DNA of 64,000 nt from Brevibacillus borstelensis (GTDB lineage: Bacteria; Bacillota; Bacilli; Brevibacillales; Brevibacillaceae). Where the stretch lies: contig NZ_RHHO01000021.1 of assembly GCF_003710865.1 (NCBI RefSeq), positions 1-64,000 of the forward strand. Reading direction: 5' to 3'. The notes below the pieces were generated by a model. The model made no database searches. It had not been told where the DNA came from and saw nothing but the letters and a program-made list of their open reading frames with translations. A program made the translations under genes and the position numbers. Position 1 is the first letter of the stretch. Every line of letters begins with the position of its first letter. This document shows positions 8,080 through 17,846 of this stretch, piece by piece.

Positions 8080-9361
8080 ATGCATCACAAAAGGGAAATC
8101 CTCGAAAAGCTGACCGGCGTGGAATCGTCGCGCAAAACGTACTATAAGGAGCTCAACCTCGTCGTCGATGAGATGAAAAAGAAAAACCGACAGCTGGAGG
8201 TTATGAATCGCCTGACCAAAATCCAGGTAGACGCCGACTGGACGGAAGTCAGTCTCTATTTGGCCGAGCAGCTTTCCCGGCTGATCCCGTTCGATCAGTT
8301 CATCCTTACCCTGGTCGAGCGAGCGACGATGTTTTCCCACATCGCACAGCGCGAGCAGGATGACTGGCACTGCCGTACAGTTACGCGTCCGCTTCAGCAA
8401 AAAACACCTGTCAGCACCGAACAGTTGAACGCCCTGCTTCAAACGGAGCATCCGGACTGCCATGTGACATCGGTTGCGCTGCAAAGCAGGCTGCAGCGCG
8501 TATTCGGCTTTCTCACGCTGCTGCACGATACGCCTGTCGAAAATGATTCCGAGCACCTTGTCCTGTTCCAGCAAATCGCCGAGCACGTCGGCGTTTCCGT
8601 GGAAAACATGATTTTGTTCAAAGATGTGAGCGAGAAAGTGAAAATCGAGGCACAGCTTGTTCAATCGGCGAAAATGGCAGCAATCGGGGAGATGGCAGCG
8701 GGCGTGGCTCACGAGTTGAACAGCCCGTTGACGGCGATTCTCGGCAACATCCAGCTCCTGATGAGGGAAATCAAGACAGAGCCGTATTCGCAAATGATGA
8801 ACGATATATATCAATGCGGTGTCCGTTCCAAGAAGATCATCCAAAATCTGCTGACCTTCTCCAGGCAGGAGGAATATCCCTTCGAGCGGCTGAACATGAA
8901 CGATCTGGTCGAGGATGTTCTCGGCTTGATCGGCTACCAGCTTACCGTCTCCGGGGTGACCATCGCCAAAAAACGGTCGGACAAGCCGCTGCTTTTCCGG
9001 GGCAGCCGGCACCAGATCGAACAGATCATCATCAATCTCTTGCTCAATGCCCGCGACGCCCTTCAAGGTGTGCCGTCACCGACGATCACCATCGAAACCT
9101 TCCAAACCTTTTTGCCAGAAGGCCCATTTGTCGGCTTATCCGTTCACGACAACGGCGTCGGCATTGAAAAAGAGCATCTTCCGCAAATCTTTCATCCCTT
9201 TTTTACGACCAAGGAGCAAGCCAAGGGAACGGGACTCGGCCTGTCGGTCAGTCTGGGCATTGCCGAGTCCCACGACGGCAAGCTGATGGCCCAAAGCGAG
9301 GCGGGCAAGTTCAGCTGCTTCACCTTGCTGCTGCCAACTACAGCTCATGAGGAGAATGACG

Positions 9362-9369
<8 letters not shown>
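8080..9369 (+). CDS. Soluble sensor histidine kinase with GAF-like domain
   Basis: The 429-residue protein has no membrane segment. A GAF-like sensor region (about residues 45-185, from LTKIQVDADW) is followed by a HisKA domain whose phosphoacceptor is His211 in GVAHELNSPLTAILGN. The HATPase domain shows NLLLNARDAL (N box), DNGVGIEKEHL (G1) and GTGLGLSVS (G2). This layout fits a cytosolic sensor of a small metabolite or redox state, possibly alcohol or aldehyde level. The start at ATG 8080 is set by GGAGG 4 nt upstream, which overlaps the previous stop. It overlaps the response regulator gene by 8 nt. Confidence 0.9.
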
Positions 9370-10804
<1,435 letters not shown>

Positions 10805-10815
10805 GGAACATACTG

Positions 10816-11493
10816 TCATGGACGGTTGGCGATACCGTACAACAGAATATCCACCGTGGCTGCGACCTGTTCCTCGTCCGTGCGCTTGGCAAACTCGTCC
10901 GGATCGGTCACATGCTTGAACAGCACCAAACCAATCAGGGAGGAGAGGATCGCCCGGAACACGGCATCAGACGGGAGCGGCCGCAGCTCGCCTGCCTCCG
11001 TCCGATCCTTGATCAACTGGGCGGCAAGCCGCTTGATTTCCTGAAAGACCGTAGACAAAAGCGTCTCGCGAATCTCGTCGTGGAAAAACGCCTCCTGCAG
11101 CAAAATGCGGACATGCTTCTCGTTGGCCGCCACCAGGCTCAAGCGGTTTTGGTACAGCTCCTGAAGAATTTCGCCGAACGAAAGCTCTTTTTGTCTGTTG
11201 AAAATCTCCCGCACATCACGGAGGATAAACGGGGTGGCAATTTTGACGAGGACAGGCGCCACGACAGCCAGCAAAATGTCCTTCTTGGATTTGTAGTGGC
11301 GGAAAATGGTCCCTTCCGCCACGCCCGCCTCCTTGGCGATCTCCGCTGTCGAGCTTGCATGAAAGCCTTTGGTCGCAAACAGCTTGATCGACGCCTGCAT
11401 GATGCTGCGCTGCTTTTCCGTCATTTCGCTCTCGTCCTTCAGCTCCTCGACGAACTGCAACAGACTCTCTTCAAACGATTTACCAGAATCCAC
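10816..11493 (-). CDS. TetR family repressor
   Basis: The 225-residue protein has a TetR-type DNA-binding head at about residues 25-70 (SIKLFATKGFHASSTAEIAKEAGVAEGTIFRHYKSK) and a helical ligand-binding body. GTG 11493 is chosen because GGAGGAG lies 7 nt upstream; the frame from 11535 overlaps the permease end and lacks a site. It is the last gene of the HlyD-ABC operon and probably represses it at the palindromes 14731-14744 and 14853-14869. The ligand is likely a toxic compound exported by the pump. Confidence 0.9.
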   Translation of the reverse strand: MDSGKSFEESLLQFVEELKDESEMTEKQRSIMQASIKLFATKGFHASSTAEIAKEAGVAEGTIFRHYKSKKDILLAVVAPVLVKIATPFILRDVREIFNRQKELSFGEILQELYQNRLSLVAANEKHVRILLQEAFFHDEIRETLLSTVFQEIKRLAAQLIKDRTEAGELRPLPSDAVFRAILSSLIGLVLFKHVTDPDEFAKRTDEEQVAATVDILLYGIANRP

Positions 11494-11535
11494 GGCCTCG
11501 CTCCTCCATCCTTCTCTATCATTGCACTCGTGCAT

Positions 11536-12675
11536 CTACTCTATTTTTTTGCGGAAACGAAGAATGGCTACACTGATCATCAGCAGGAAAAAGACAACCA
11601 TTCCGATCATATCCTTCCACAGGGCTTCCAAACCGACGCCCTTGAGAAAGATCCCCCGCAGAATTTCCAGAAAATACGTCAGCGGGACAATCCCGCCTAA
11701 CCATTGTATCACGACTGGCATCGTCTCGCGCGGAAACATGAAGCCGGACAGCAGGACGCTGGGCAGAATGAAGGCAAAGGCGATCTGCATGGCCTGAAGC
11801 TGAGTGCGGGCCACGGTGGAGATGAAGATGCCGAGCGTCAGCGTCGTGACGAGAAACAGCACTGACAGAGAAACCAGGAGTGCAGCGCTGCCTTTTACCG
11901 GGACGCCAAACCAGGCGGTACCGAGCAACAGCACCAGGCAAAACGAGAAAAATCCGATGAAGACGTAAGGCGTAATCTTGCCGAGCAAAAGCTCCAACGG
12001 ACGGATCGGCGTGACGATCAATTGCTCCATCGTTCCCCGCTCTTTTTCCCTCACCAGGGAAAACGCGGTCAGGATCATCGTTACGTTCTGCATGATAAGG
12101 CCGATCAGGCCGGGGATGTTGAAGACGATGCTCTCCATGTTGGGATTGAACAGGACGCGGGTGTCCAGCTCAACGGCTGGCTCCATCGGGCCGAGGCCCT
12201 GCTTTTGCATGCGCTCCTCCTGTATCGTGATCGCGTTGTTCTGGACGATCAGTTGGGCATTCGAAGAAGCCGTCCGGGCGATGTTCGGGTCGGAGCCGTC
12301 GATCAGCATTTGCACCTCTGCCATTTCCCCCCGATCGCGCTTTCGGGCGTAATCCGGCGGGATGACGAGCGCTACACTGGCACTCCCGTCGTCCAGCATG
12401 GCTTCGATCTCGCGGTAGCTTCCCGCGTGCGCCGTCACCTGAAAGACGCGGGTGTTTTCCAACTGGCTGACAAGCTCACGGCTGTAGGCGGAAGGGCTCT
12501 GATCCCAGACTGCCGTCTTGATGTCACTGACGTCCGTGTTGACCGCATACCCGAACAAAAACAGCATCATCAGCGGCATCGCCAGCGCAATGGCGAGACT
12601 GGGGCGGTCCCGCTTTACTTGAATGATCTCCTTTTTCACTACGGACCAGTAGCGTGCAGGTGAAAAGCGGCTCAT
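11536..12675 (-). CDS. ABC-2 type permease (YbhR/YhhJ-like)
   Basis: A 379-residue membrane subunit of an ABC exporter. Helix 1 (about 28-46), a large extracellular domain (about 50-180), then five helices with the ABC-2 signature VREKERGTMEQLIVTPIRPLELLLGK match the YhhJ/YbhR family. These work with an HlyD-type adaptor in drug or envelope-compound export. It overlaps the ATPase gene by 4 nt (ATGA), so translation is coupled. Confidence 0.9.
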   Translation of the reverse strand: MSRFSPARYWSVVKKEIIQVKRDRPSLAIALAMPLMMLFLFGYAVNTDVSDIKTAVWDQSPSAYSRELVSQLENTRVFQVTAHAGSYREIEAMLDDGSASVALVIPPDYARKRDRGEMAEVQMLIDGSDPNIARTASSNAQLIVQNNAITIQEERMQKQGLGPMEPAVELDTRVLFNPNMESIVFNIPGLIGLIMQNVTMILTAFSLVREKERGTMEQLIVTPIRPLELLLGKITPYVFIGFFSFCLVLLLGTAWFGVPVKGSAALLVSLSVLFLVTTLTLGIFISTVARTQLQAMQIAFAFILPSVLLSGFMFPRETMPVVIQWLGGIVPLTYFLEILRGIFLKGVGLEALWKDMIGMVVFFLLMISVAILRFRKKIE

Positions 12676-13523
12676 CTCCCCTCCCCCTTTACCGGCACGA
12701 GGACGTCTCCTGTTCCCCCGCCGCCGCCCTTTTGCCCAGCCGCCTGCCGCGCTTCTTCCTCTTTTACCAGCTTGATAAACACGTCCTCCAGATTGTCTGC
12801 CCCGTGGTGCTCAATGAGCTCGGACGGCGATCCCTGAACGAGCAAGTTGCCGAAAAAAATGAATCCGATCCAGTCGCAAGTCTGCGCCTCATCCATATAG
12901 TGGGTCGTCACCAGGATGGTCATTCCCTGTCTCGCCAGGTCGTGAATGACCTCCCAAAAAATGCGGCGGGAAACAGGGTCGACCCCTGCGGTCGGTTCGT
13001 CGAGGATCAACAATTCAGGACGGTGCAAAAGGGCGCAGGAGAGCGCCAGCCGTTGTTTCCACCCTCCGGAAAGAGAGCCGGCCAGCTGTTTTTCCCGCCC
13101 GGTCAGACCGGCCATTTCAATCAGCTCCCTCTTCCGCTGGATGCGTTCCGCTTTGCCGAGCTGGTACACACCGGCGTAAAAGTCAAGATTTTCATCTACG
13201 CTCAAATCTTCATACAGACTAAACTTTTGCGACATGTAGCCAATTCGTTGTTTGATCGCTTCGCTTTGCGTCATCACATCGTAGCCGAGAACAGTGCCAC
13301 GCCCCGAGGTCGGCGTCAAAAGTCCGCAGAGCATCCGTATCGTCGTCGATTTCCCGGAGCCGTTCGGGCCGAGAAAGCCGTAAATGGAGCCTTTGGGCAC
13401 GGAAAGCGTCAAGCTGTTGACCGCGATGCGCTCCTGGAATCGCTTGGTCAGCCGCTCGCAGCTGATCGCGACGTCATTTGGCTGATTGTCGTGCATTTGC
13501 TTGTCGGCCTCTCTCCTTTTCAT
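12672..13523 (-). CDS. ABC transporter ATP-binding protein
   Basis: The 283-residue ATPase of the same exporter. Walker A is GPNGSGKST, the signature is LSGGWKQRLALSCAL, and Walker B is LLILDEPTAGVDP, followed by the switch histidine in TTHYMDEA. The tail ends in a Gly-rich linker. The start at 13523 has an AGAGGGGG site and overlaps the HlyD stop by 4 nt. Confidence 0.93.
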   Translation of the reverse strand: MKRREADKQMHDNQPNDVAISCERLTKRFQERIAVNSLTLSVPKGSIYGFLGPNGSGKSTTIRMLCGLLTPTSGRGTVLGYDVMTQSEAIKQRIGYMSQKFSLYEDLSVDENLDFYAGVYQLGKAERIQRKRELIEMAGLTGREKQLAGSLSGGWKQRLALSCALLHRPELLILDEPTAGVDPVSRRIFWEVIHDLARQGMTILVTTHYMDEAQTCDWIGFIFFGNLLVQGSPSELIEHHGADNLEDVFIKLVKEEEARQAAGQKGGGGGTGDVLVPVKGEGR

Positions 13524-14710
13524 CGCGCTTCCCCCTCTGCGAGAAAGCGGACATCGGCAGGCATGCCGGGCCTCAGCTTATCCAGGCCCTCGGTGATCCG
13601 AATCGTGACAGCAAACACCAGCTTGGTCCGCTCATCCGGGGTTTGTACGTTTTTCGGCGTGAATTCCGCTTTGTCGGCGATAGTCTGAATCTGGCCCGCA
13701 AACACTTCGTCCGGGTACGCATCCACTCGTATTTCCACCTTTTCCCCGATCTTCACCCGGGCTAATTCCGCTTCCGGGATGTATACCTTCAGCTTCAGAT
13801 GATCGGTTTTCATCATGGTAAAAAGCGTCGCCCCTTGCTTGGCTACCTCCCCTTCCACTACGGAGGATCTGAGCAGAATGCCGTCAGCAGGCGCTTTGAT
13901 TACGGTCTTTTCCATCTGCCATTTCGCCTGGTCAAGACGGGCGTCCGCCTGCTGTACCGCGGCCAGCAATGCCCGGATTGAATGGCTCGTGCTTCCCTCC
14001 TTTAAAAGCTCCAGATCAGCGACAGCTCCCTTTCTCTGTGCCTCTGCCGTCCCTTTTTGCGCGAGGGCTGCCGCAATGTCCTGCTGAACGGAATCATACC
14101 GGGAACGCGCTGCCTCCAACTGTGCCGCCAGCTGATTTGCCTGGGTCTGGGCCTGGTTGACCGCTTCCTGGGCGGCTTCATACTCCTTTTTGGCAATCGC
14201 CCCCCGCTGAAACAAGGCAACTGCTTCCTTCAAGCGATTTTCCTGAAAGGCCAGCGTTCTTTTGGCACCTTCCCACTGCATTTCGACCTGGGCAACCTGA
14301 TCCTTGCTTTGGGCCAGAGCCGCCTGGGCCTGCTTGGCGCGCGCTTCCTGAAGAACAATTGTGGCATCCGCTTGCTGAACGAGGGCAATTCCTTTTTGGA
14401 TGGACGGATTGCGGCTTCCCGCTTTGGCTTCATCCAATTTGGCCTGCGCCTGCGCTTTGGCCGCCTCGGCTTCGTTTACTGCCGCCTCATAATTTCGCTT
14501 GTCAATCTCCGCCAGCACCGAGCCACTGTGAACAACGTCTCCTTCCCCGACCTTGACGCTTTGAACAAGCCCGGCCGCTTCTGCTACGATCGGCACCTCC
14601 TCCGCTTCAATCGTTCCGGAAAGCGGCCGTTCATCCGGTTGAAACAGCGAGCAGCCGGATAAAAAGAGAAGCGATACAGCGAGCAAAGAAAACGGCATTG
14701 TGCGAAACAT
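13520..14710 (-). CDS. HlyD-family efflux adaptor lipoprotein
   Basis: This 396-residue adaptor has a type II signal with lipobox LFLSGC (lipid-anchored Cys about residue 20), then a biotinyl-lipoyl-like half (GTIEAEEVPIVAEAAGLVQSV), a long Ala/Gln/Glu coiled-coil hairpin (about 70-260), the second lipoyl half (IKAPADGILLRSSVVEGEV) and a beta-barrel end. In a Gram-positive cell it would extend outside the membrane and help the ABC pair expel its substrate. It is the first gene of the TetR-controlled operon, with a leader that holds one operator close to its ribosome site. Confidence 0.9.
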   Translation of the reverse strand: MFRTMPFSLLAVSLLFLSGCSLFQPDERPLSGTIEAEEVPIVAEAAGLVQSVKVGEGDVVHSGSVLAEIDKRNYEAAVNEAEAAKAQAQAKLDEAKAGSRNPSIQKGIALVQQADATIVLQEARAKQAQAALAQSKDQVAQVEMQWEGAKRTLAFQENRLKEAVALFQRGAIAKKEYEAAQEAVNQAQTQANQLAAQLEAARSRYDSVQQDIAAALAQKGTAEAQRKGAVADLELLKEGSTSHSIRALLAAVQQADARLDQAKWQMEKTVIKAPADGILLRSSVVEGEVAKQGATLFTMMKTDHLKLKVYIPEAELARVKIGEKVEIRVDAYPDEVFAGQIQTIADKAEFTPKNVQTPDERTKLVFAVTIRITEGLDKLRPGMPADVRFLAEGEAR

Positions 14711-14730
14711 CGGATCACCTCATTTTTAAT

Positions 14731-14744
14731 AGTGAGTACTCACT
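14731..14744. promoter_or_regulatory. Palindromic operator 1 of the efflux operon
   Basis: AGTGAGTACTCACT is a perfect 14-bp palindrome 21 bp before the HlyD start. It shares the GAGTnnnnACTC core with operator 2, so it probably binds the TetR protein encoded at the operon's end. Confidence 0.65.
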
Positions 14745-14852
14745 CATTTTTAGGCGAATAAAAAAACATCCTGTCCACCAAAGACAATGGCTGCCTGCTC
14801 GGTACGTCCGTTTGTGGTGAAAAAGATGCATGAAATTCCTTGCAAACCAAAA

Positions 14853-14912
14853 GCGAGTGATTACTCACTTGTTTATACTCGCATTATAGGAGCATCTCCT
14901 CTCTTCTGTAAA
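14853..14912 (-). promoter_or_regulatory. Promoter and operator 2 of the efflux operon
   Basis: On the minus strand TTTACA (14907-14912) and TATAAT (14883-14888) are 18 bp apart, a strong sigma-A promoter with a start near 14876. The inverted repeat at 14853-14869 (GCGAGTGATTACTCACT) lies just after the start and resembles operator 1, so bound TetR would block initiation. The leader to the HlyD ATG would be about 165 nt. Confidence 0.7.
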
Positions 14913-14915
14913 GAC

Positions 14916-15434
14916 CTATTTCCAAGGATTTGGATAGTCAAACCATTCTCTTTGTCCGGCGCTGTATTTTTCCAGCAGGGCAGCCGCAGTCCTGCAGGCA
15001 AACTGATGCTCCTCCTCATCGATGGCCCCTTTCTTCAAGGCATCCTCCAGTTCGTCCTCATCCAGCAAATACACTTCGCCGTTCGGCAGCACCACGATAT
15101 CGAGATACAGGTCGTCGTAATACAAATATCCTTGCTCATCCTTTCCGTGCCGCTTGCAAATATCGATATACCATTGGATCGTTCTTCCCTGGGCATCCAG
15201 CATTTTGGTCACAGCGTAGCCGCAGCCGTCCGGGAAATACTGCAGGTAGCAATACCCCTTGTCGCCTACACACATACGCTTTCCGCCCACCGTCATAAAT
15301 GCCGGCTCATGCACCTGATCCAGTGTCAAGCGGACAGCATAGCCCGTGAACTCCGCAGATTCCACCCGTTTCTCCAGGTAGCCCAGCTTTTTTACCCGCC
15401 GCCAGTTGGGCCGATCGGCTCTTTTTCGTTTCAT
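14916..15434 (-). CDS. DUF402 family protein (nucleoside phosphatase-like)
   Basis: The 172-residue protein matches the DUF402 fold: a beta-rich core with the acidic metal-binding stretch WYIDICKRHGKDEQGYLYYDDLYLDIVV, then PNGEVYLLDEDELEDAL and a helical end. Characterised relatives (Ntdp-type) hydrolyse nucleoside tri- and diphosphates with Mg or Mn. The clustered Asp residues are kept, so activity is plausible. It ends only a few bases before the efflux-operon promoter region and is probably transcribed alone. Confidence 0.82.
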   Translation of the reverse strand: MKRKRADRPNWRRVKKLGYLEKRVESAEFTGYAVRLTLDQVHEPAFMTVGGKRMCVGDKGYCYLQYFPDGCGYAVTKMLDAQGRTIQWYIDICKRHGKDEQGYLYYDDLYLDIVVLPNGEVYLLDEDELEDALKKGAIDEEEHQFACRTAAALLEKYSAGQREWFDYPNPWK

Positions 15435-15514
15435 CCTGCATTCTCCTTTTCCCTAGTTTCCACGTTCACTGTAACATGTTTTCCCTGTTCCTGTAAAAAA
15501 GCAAGCCGGCATAC

Positions 15515-15544
15515 AAAAAAAACCGGCCATATCCTGACCGGCTG
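15515..15544 (-). terminator. Terminator of the sigma/anti-sigma operon
   Basis: On the minus strand a GCCGGTC/GGCCGGT stem with a short loop is followed by eight T, 15 nt after the stop at 15560. A clear intrinsic terminator. Confidence 0.85.
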
Positions 15545-15559
15545 CAAATGCTCTCTCTT

Positions 15560-17227
15560 TTATGGTTGAATGAGTGTCCCTGTTTTTGCATCAATGGCAA
15601 GCGGCTTCTCGTTCCGCATGGGGTATGGATAAACCAGTTGCATACCTGTGTCTGTTTTCCCCTGGTCATTTGTGCGATAAGCCAGCTCTGGCTTCACCTT
15701 CTCCGCGAACACCTTCATGGCCTCCTCCAGCGAAATAACATCCTTTGCGTTTGGCAACTGGGGGAGTGCTTCTCCGAACGGACCAGCCATGCCCGCGATT
15801 GTTCCACTGGTTCTGTCTACATATACGTCAAAGCTGTGATTGATCACCGGAATCCCCTGATGCACCCAGGAGAACCGGTACAGCGTTTGTTGTCCGTCCT
15901 GCACCTGACTGATCATTTCTATCTCTTCCACGCCGGCAGGCAGATAACGGGCCAGCCTTTCTATCGCGATCCGCCGGGCTTCCTCCACTCCGATTTCTTG
16001 ATTCCCTGCCTTCGCAGCAGCGTTTCTGGTCGTGAACGAAAGAACATTTCCCTTTTTGTCCATGCGGATTCTCGCGGATTTTCCTCCGTCCCACTCCCAA
16101 AGGTATTCGAAGGTTGAACCATTGATCATTCTGACAGGCTTACTTCCATTCTTTATCTTTACTCCGAACTCATCTCGCAGCAGCCCGGAAGCCGCATCGA
16201 CGTCTAATGCCCGGAGCGGTTTTGCTTCAGGCTGTACGCGGATGGTTTCCGCTGCCTGGCTTCCATGTGCCGCTACTTTTCCGCTAAGGGCGTCCACATA
16301 GCTGATTTGCAGCGGCTGATACCGCAAGACAGGCTTTTCGCCTTTGGCATAGACGAGTCGCAGCGTAGTCGCCAGCTTTTGTGCGGCCTCTGCCTGATCG
16401 ATCATTGGCTTCTGAGCGGAGCCGGAAGAAAATGAATGTTGCTCGCTTGGATAGATTTCCATCCCGACTACTTCCGACCCTTTGTCTATTTTCACAACCA
16501 AACTGCTTTCCTCTGCGGGAATTCCCTCTACGACGCGACTGAAAGCGACGATCCCCTCTGCCAACCGGGAGCGGGCAGGGTTGAAACGGTATTGCCTGCT
16601 CTCTTGCCCCAGCTTTTCCTGCAAATATCTCTCCGCTTGCCTCTGAAGCCCGCTCGTGCTGACCGACTTCTGGTCCGCTGCCGACAAACCGTCTCCCGTA
16701 ACTGCTGCCGATCGTTCTGCGGACTGTTCTTCGCTGTGGACGGTTCTTTCGCGCTGCGCCCGGGCTTCTCCGGCTTCTTCTGTTTCCCCTGCTTCCTCTA
16801 TACCGAGCTTGTGTCCTGTTCCCTGCCCATTTGCCGTCTGCGGCAAAACCAAGCTTTTCTCCCCATCAGAAGAAAGCTCTCCGTTTGTTGAATACGGGGG
16901 GACAACCGGGGAGCGGAAAATGCCCGGGACTTGTACGGGTGCCGAAGCTGCGTAGGCGCTTTCCTCCCTTTGTCCGTGATCTGCTGTGGAGGGAAGATTC
17001 GCTTTTTCTGTAACTGCTCCCTGCATCCACACGCCGATCAAAATGGCGGCAGAAGTGCCAAGCGAGTAGGTCATTACTCTGGTGATCCTCTCTGTCCGTT
17101 TCATCTTTCTCGCCTGCCGGGCCAGCATTTCCTCCCCATATCGGACCCACTCTTCCCGCGGAGCCGGCACCGTCGCCCGGTACCTGCGAAGAGATTTTTC
17201 GATCTGTTCTTCATCTGGCAAACTCAC
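15560..17227 (-). CDS. Membrane anti-sigma-like protein with YcdB/YcdC domains
   Basis: A 555-residue protein. An N-terminal cytoplasmic segment of about 48 residues, one membrane helix (about 50-67, YSLGTSAAILIGVWMQG), a long low-complexity linker (about 75-195), and an outside region with two YcdB/YcdC-type (PepSY-like) modules (about 200-380 and 390-550). It overlaps the ECF sigma gene by 17 nt. That position, and the single-pass plan, point to an anti-sigma factor whose extracellular part senses a signal. No zinc finger is seen in the short N-terminal part. The partner secreted paralogue is encoded next door (17847-19319). Confidence 0.75.
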   Translation of the reverse strand: MSLPDEEQIEKSLRRYRATVPAPREEWVRYGEEMLARQARKMKRTERITRVMTYSLGTSAAILIGVWMQGAVTEKANLPSTADHGQREESAYAASAPVQVPGIFRSPVVPPYSTNGELSSDGEKSLVLPQTANGQGTGHKLGIEEAGETEEAGEARAQRERTVHSEEQSAERSAAVTGDGLSAADQKSVSTSGLQRQAERYLQEKLGQESRQYRFNPARSRLAEGIVAFSRVVEGIPAEESSLVVKIDKGSEVVGMEIYPSEQHSFSSGSAQKPMIDQAEAAQKLATTLRLVYAKGEKPVLRYQPLQISYVDALSGKVAAHGSQAAETIRVQPEAKPLRALDVDAASGLLRDEFGVKIKNGSKPVRMINGSTFEYLWEWDGGKSARIRMDKKGNVLSFTTRNAAAKAGNQEIGVEEARRIAIERLARYLPAGVEEIEMISQVQDGQQTLYRFSWVHQGIPVINHSFDVYVDRTSGTIAGMAGPFGEALPQLPNAKDVISLEEAMKVFAEKVKPELAYRTNDQGKTDTGMQLVYPYPMRNEKPLAIDAKTGTLIQP

Positions 17228-17747
17228 TGATCACCCCTCCTTCTTCTCCGCCCATATATTTTTGCAGCATTTTCAGCGCCCGGTGATAGTCGACCCTGAC
17301 CTTTGCCTCCGAGATGTGCAAAAGCTCGGCTGTTTCTTTGATCGAATACTCTTTGATGCCTCTGACGATCACGATTACCCTGTAGTGCGGCTTCAGCTTT
17401 TGCAGCGCTTCTTTTACCATCCGCATCTCTTCCTTTGCCGCAAGCGATTCTTCCGGAAGCCCGTCCTGGGACCTCATGTCATCCAGCAGGGTGGCGGAAA
17501 ACAGACGGAGCCACTTTTGCTTCCGGTATTGGTCTATGGCGGCATGCCTTGCGATGGAAAACAGCCAGGTTCTCATCGAGACGCGTCCGTCATAGCGAGG
17601 CAGAGCTTTCAAGAGGCGCGTAAACACCTCCTGGGTCATATCCTCGGCATCCTCCCGGCGCCCGGTAAAGTAATACAGGAACGTATAAACATCCTCGTAA
17701 TAGGTCTTGTAGATCGTTCGAATGCGCTGCTCGAGATCGTCCGTCAC
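17211..17747 (-). CDS. ECF RNA polymerase sigma factor
   Basis: The 178-residue protein has region 2 (about 15-80: YYEDVYTFLYYFTGRREDAEDMTQEVFTRLL, then TWLFSIARHAAIDQYRK) and region 4 (about 112-165: LKPHYRVIVIVRGIKEYSIKETAELLHISEAKVRVDYHRAL). The two-domain, short plan is that of extracytoplasmic-function sigma factors. GTG 17747 is preceded by AAGGAGG 7 nt away. It is coupled to the anti-sigma-like gene and probably activates that operon and the YcdB paralogue. A pair of 13-bp direct repeats lies upstream. Confidence 0.93.
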   Translation of the reverse strand: MTDDLEQRIRTIYKTYYEDVYTFLYYFTGRREDAEDMTQEVFTRLLKALPRYDGRVSMRTWLFSIARHAAIDQYRKQKWLRLFSATLLDDMRSQDGLPEESLAAKEEMRMVKEALQKLKPHYRVIVIVRGIKEYSIKETAELLHISEAKVRVDYHRALKMLQKYMGGEEGGVISEFAR

Positions 17748-17781
17748 CGCTTCCCCTCCTTCTCCTCTGCGTGGTCGGATG

Positions 17782-17819
17782 TTTGCCAGCCATTCCAGGT
17801 TGTATATTTGCCAGCCATT
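17782..17819. repeat. Two 13-bp direct repeats before the ECF sigma gene
   Basis: TTTGCCAGCCATT occurs at 17782-17794 and 17807-17819, 25 bp apart start to start, in the 99-bp gap before the sigma gene. The placement suggests a tandem operator or duplicated promoter element. A weak AAGC/GCTT hairpin with T tract (about 17823-17838) may end the upstream gene. Confidence 0.6.
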
Positions 17820-17846
17820 TAAAAGAAGCCTTGCGCTTCCTCAAAA

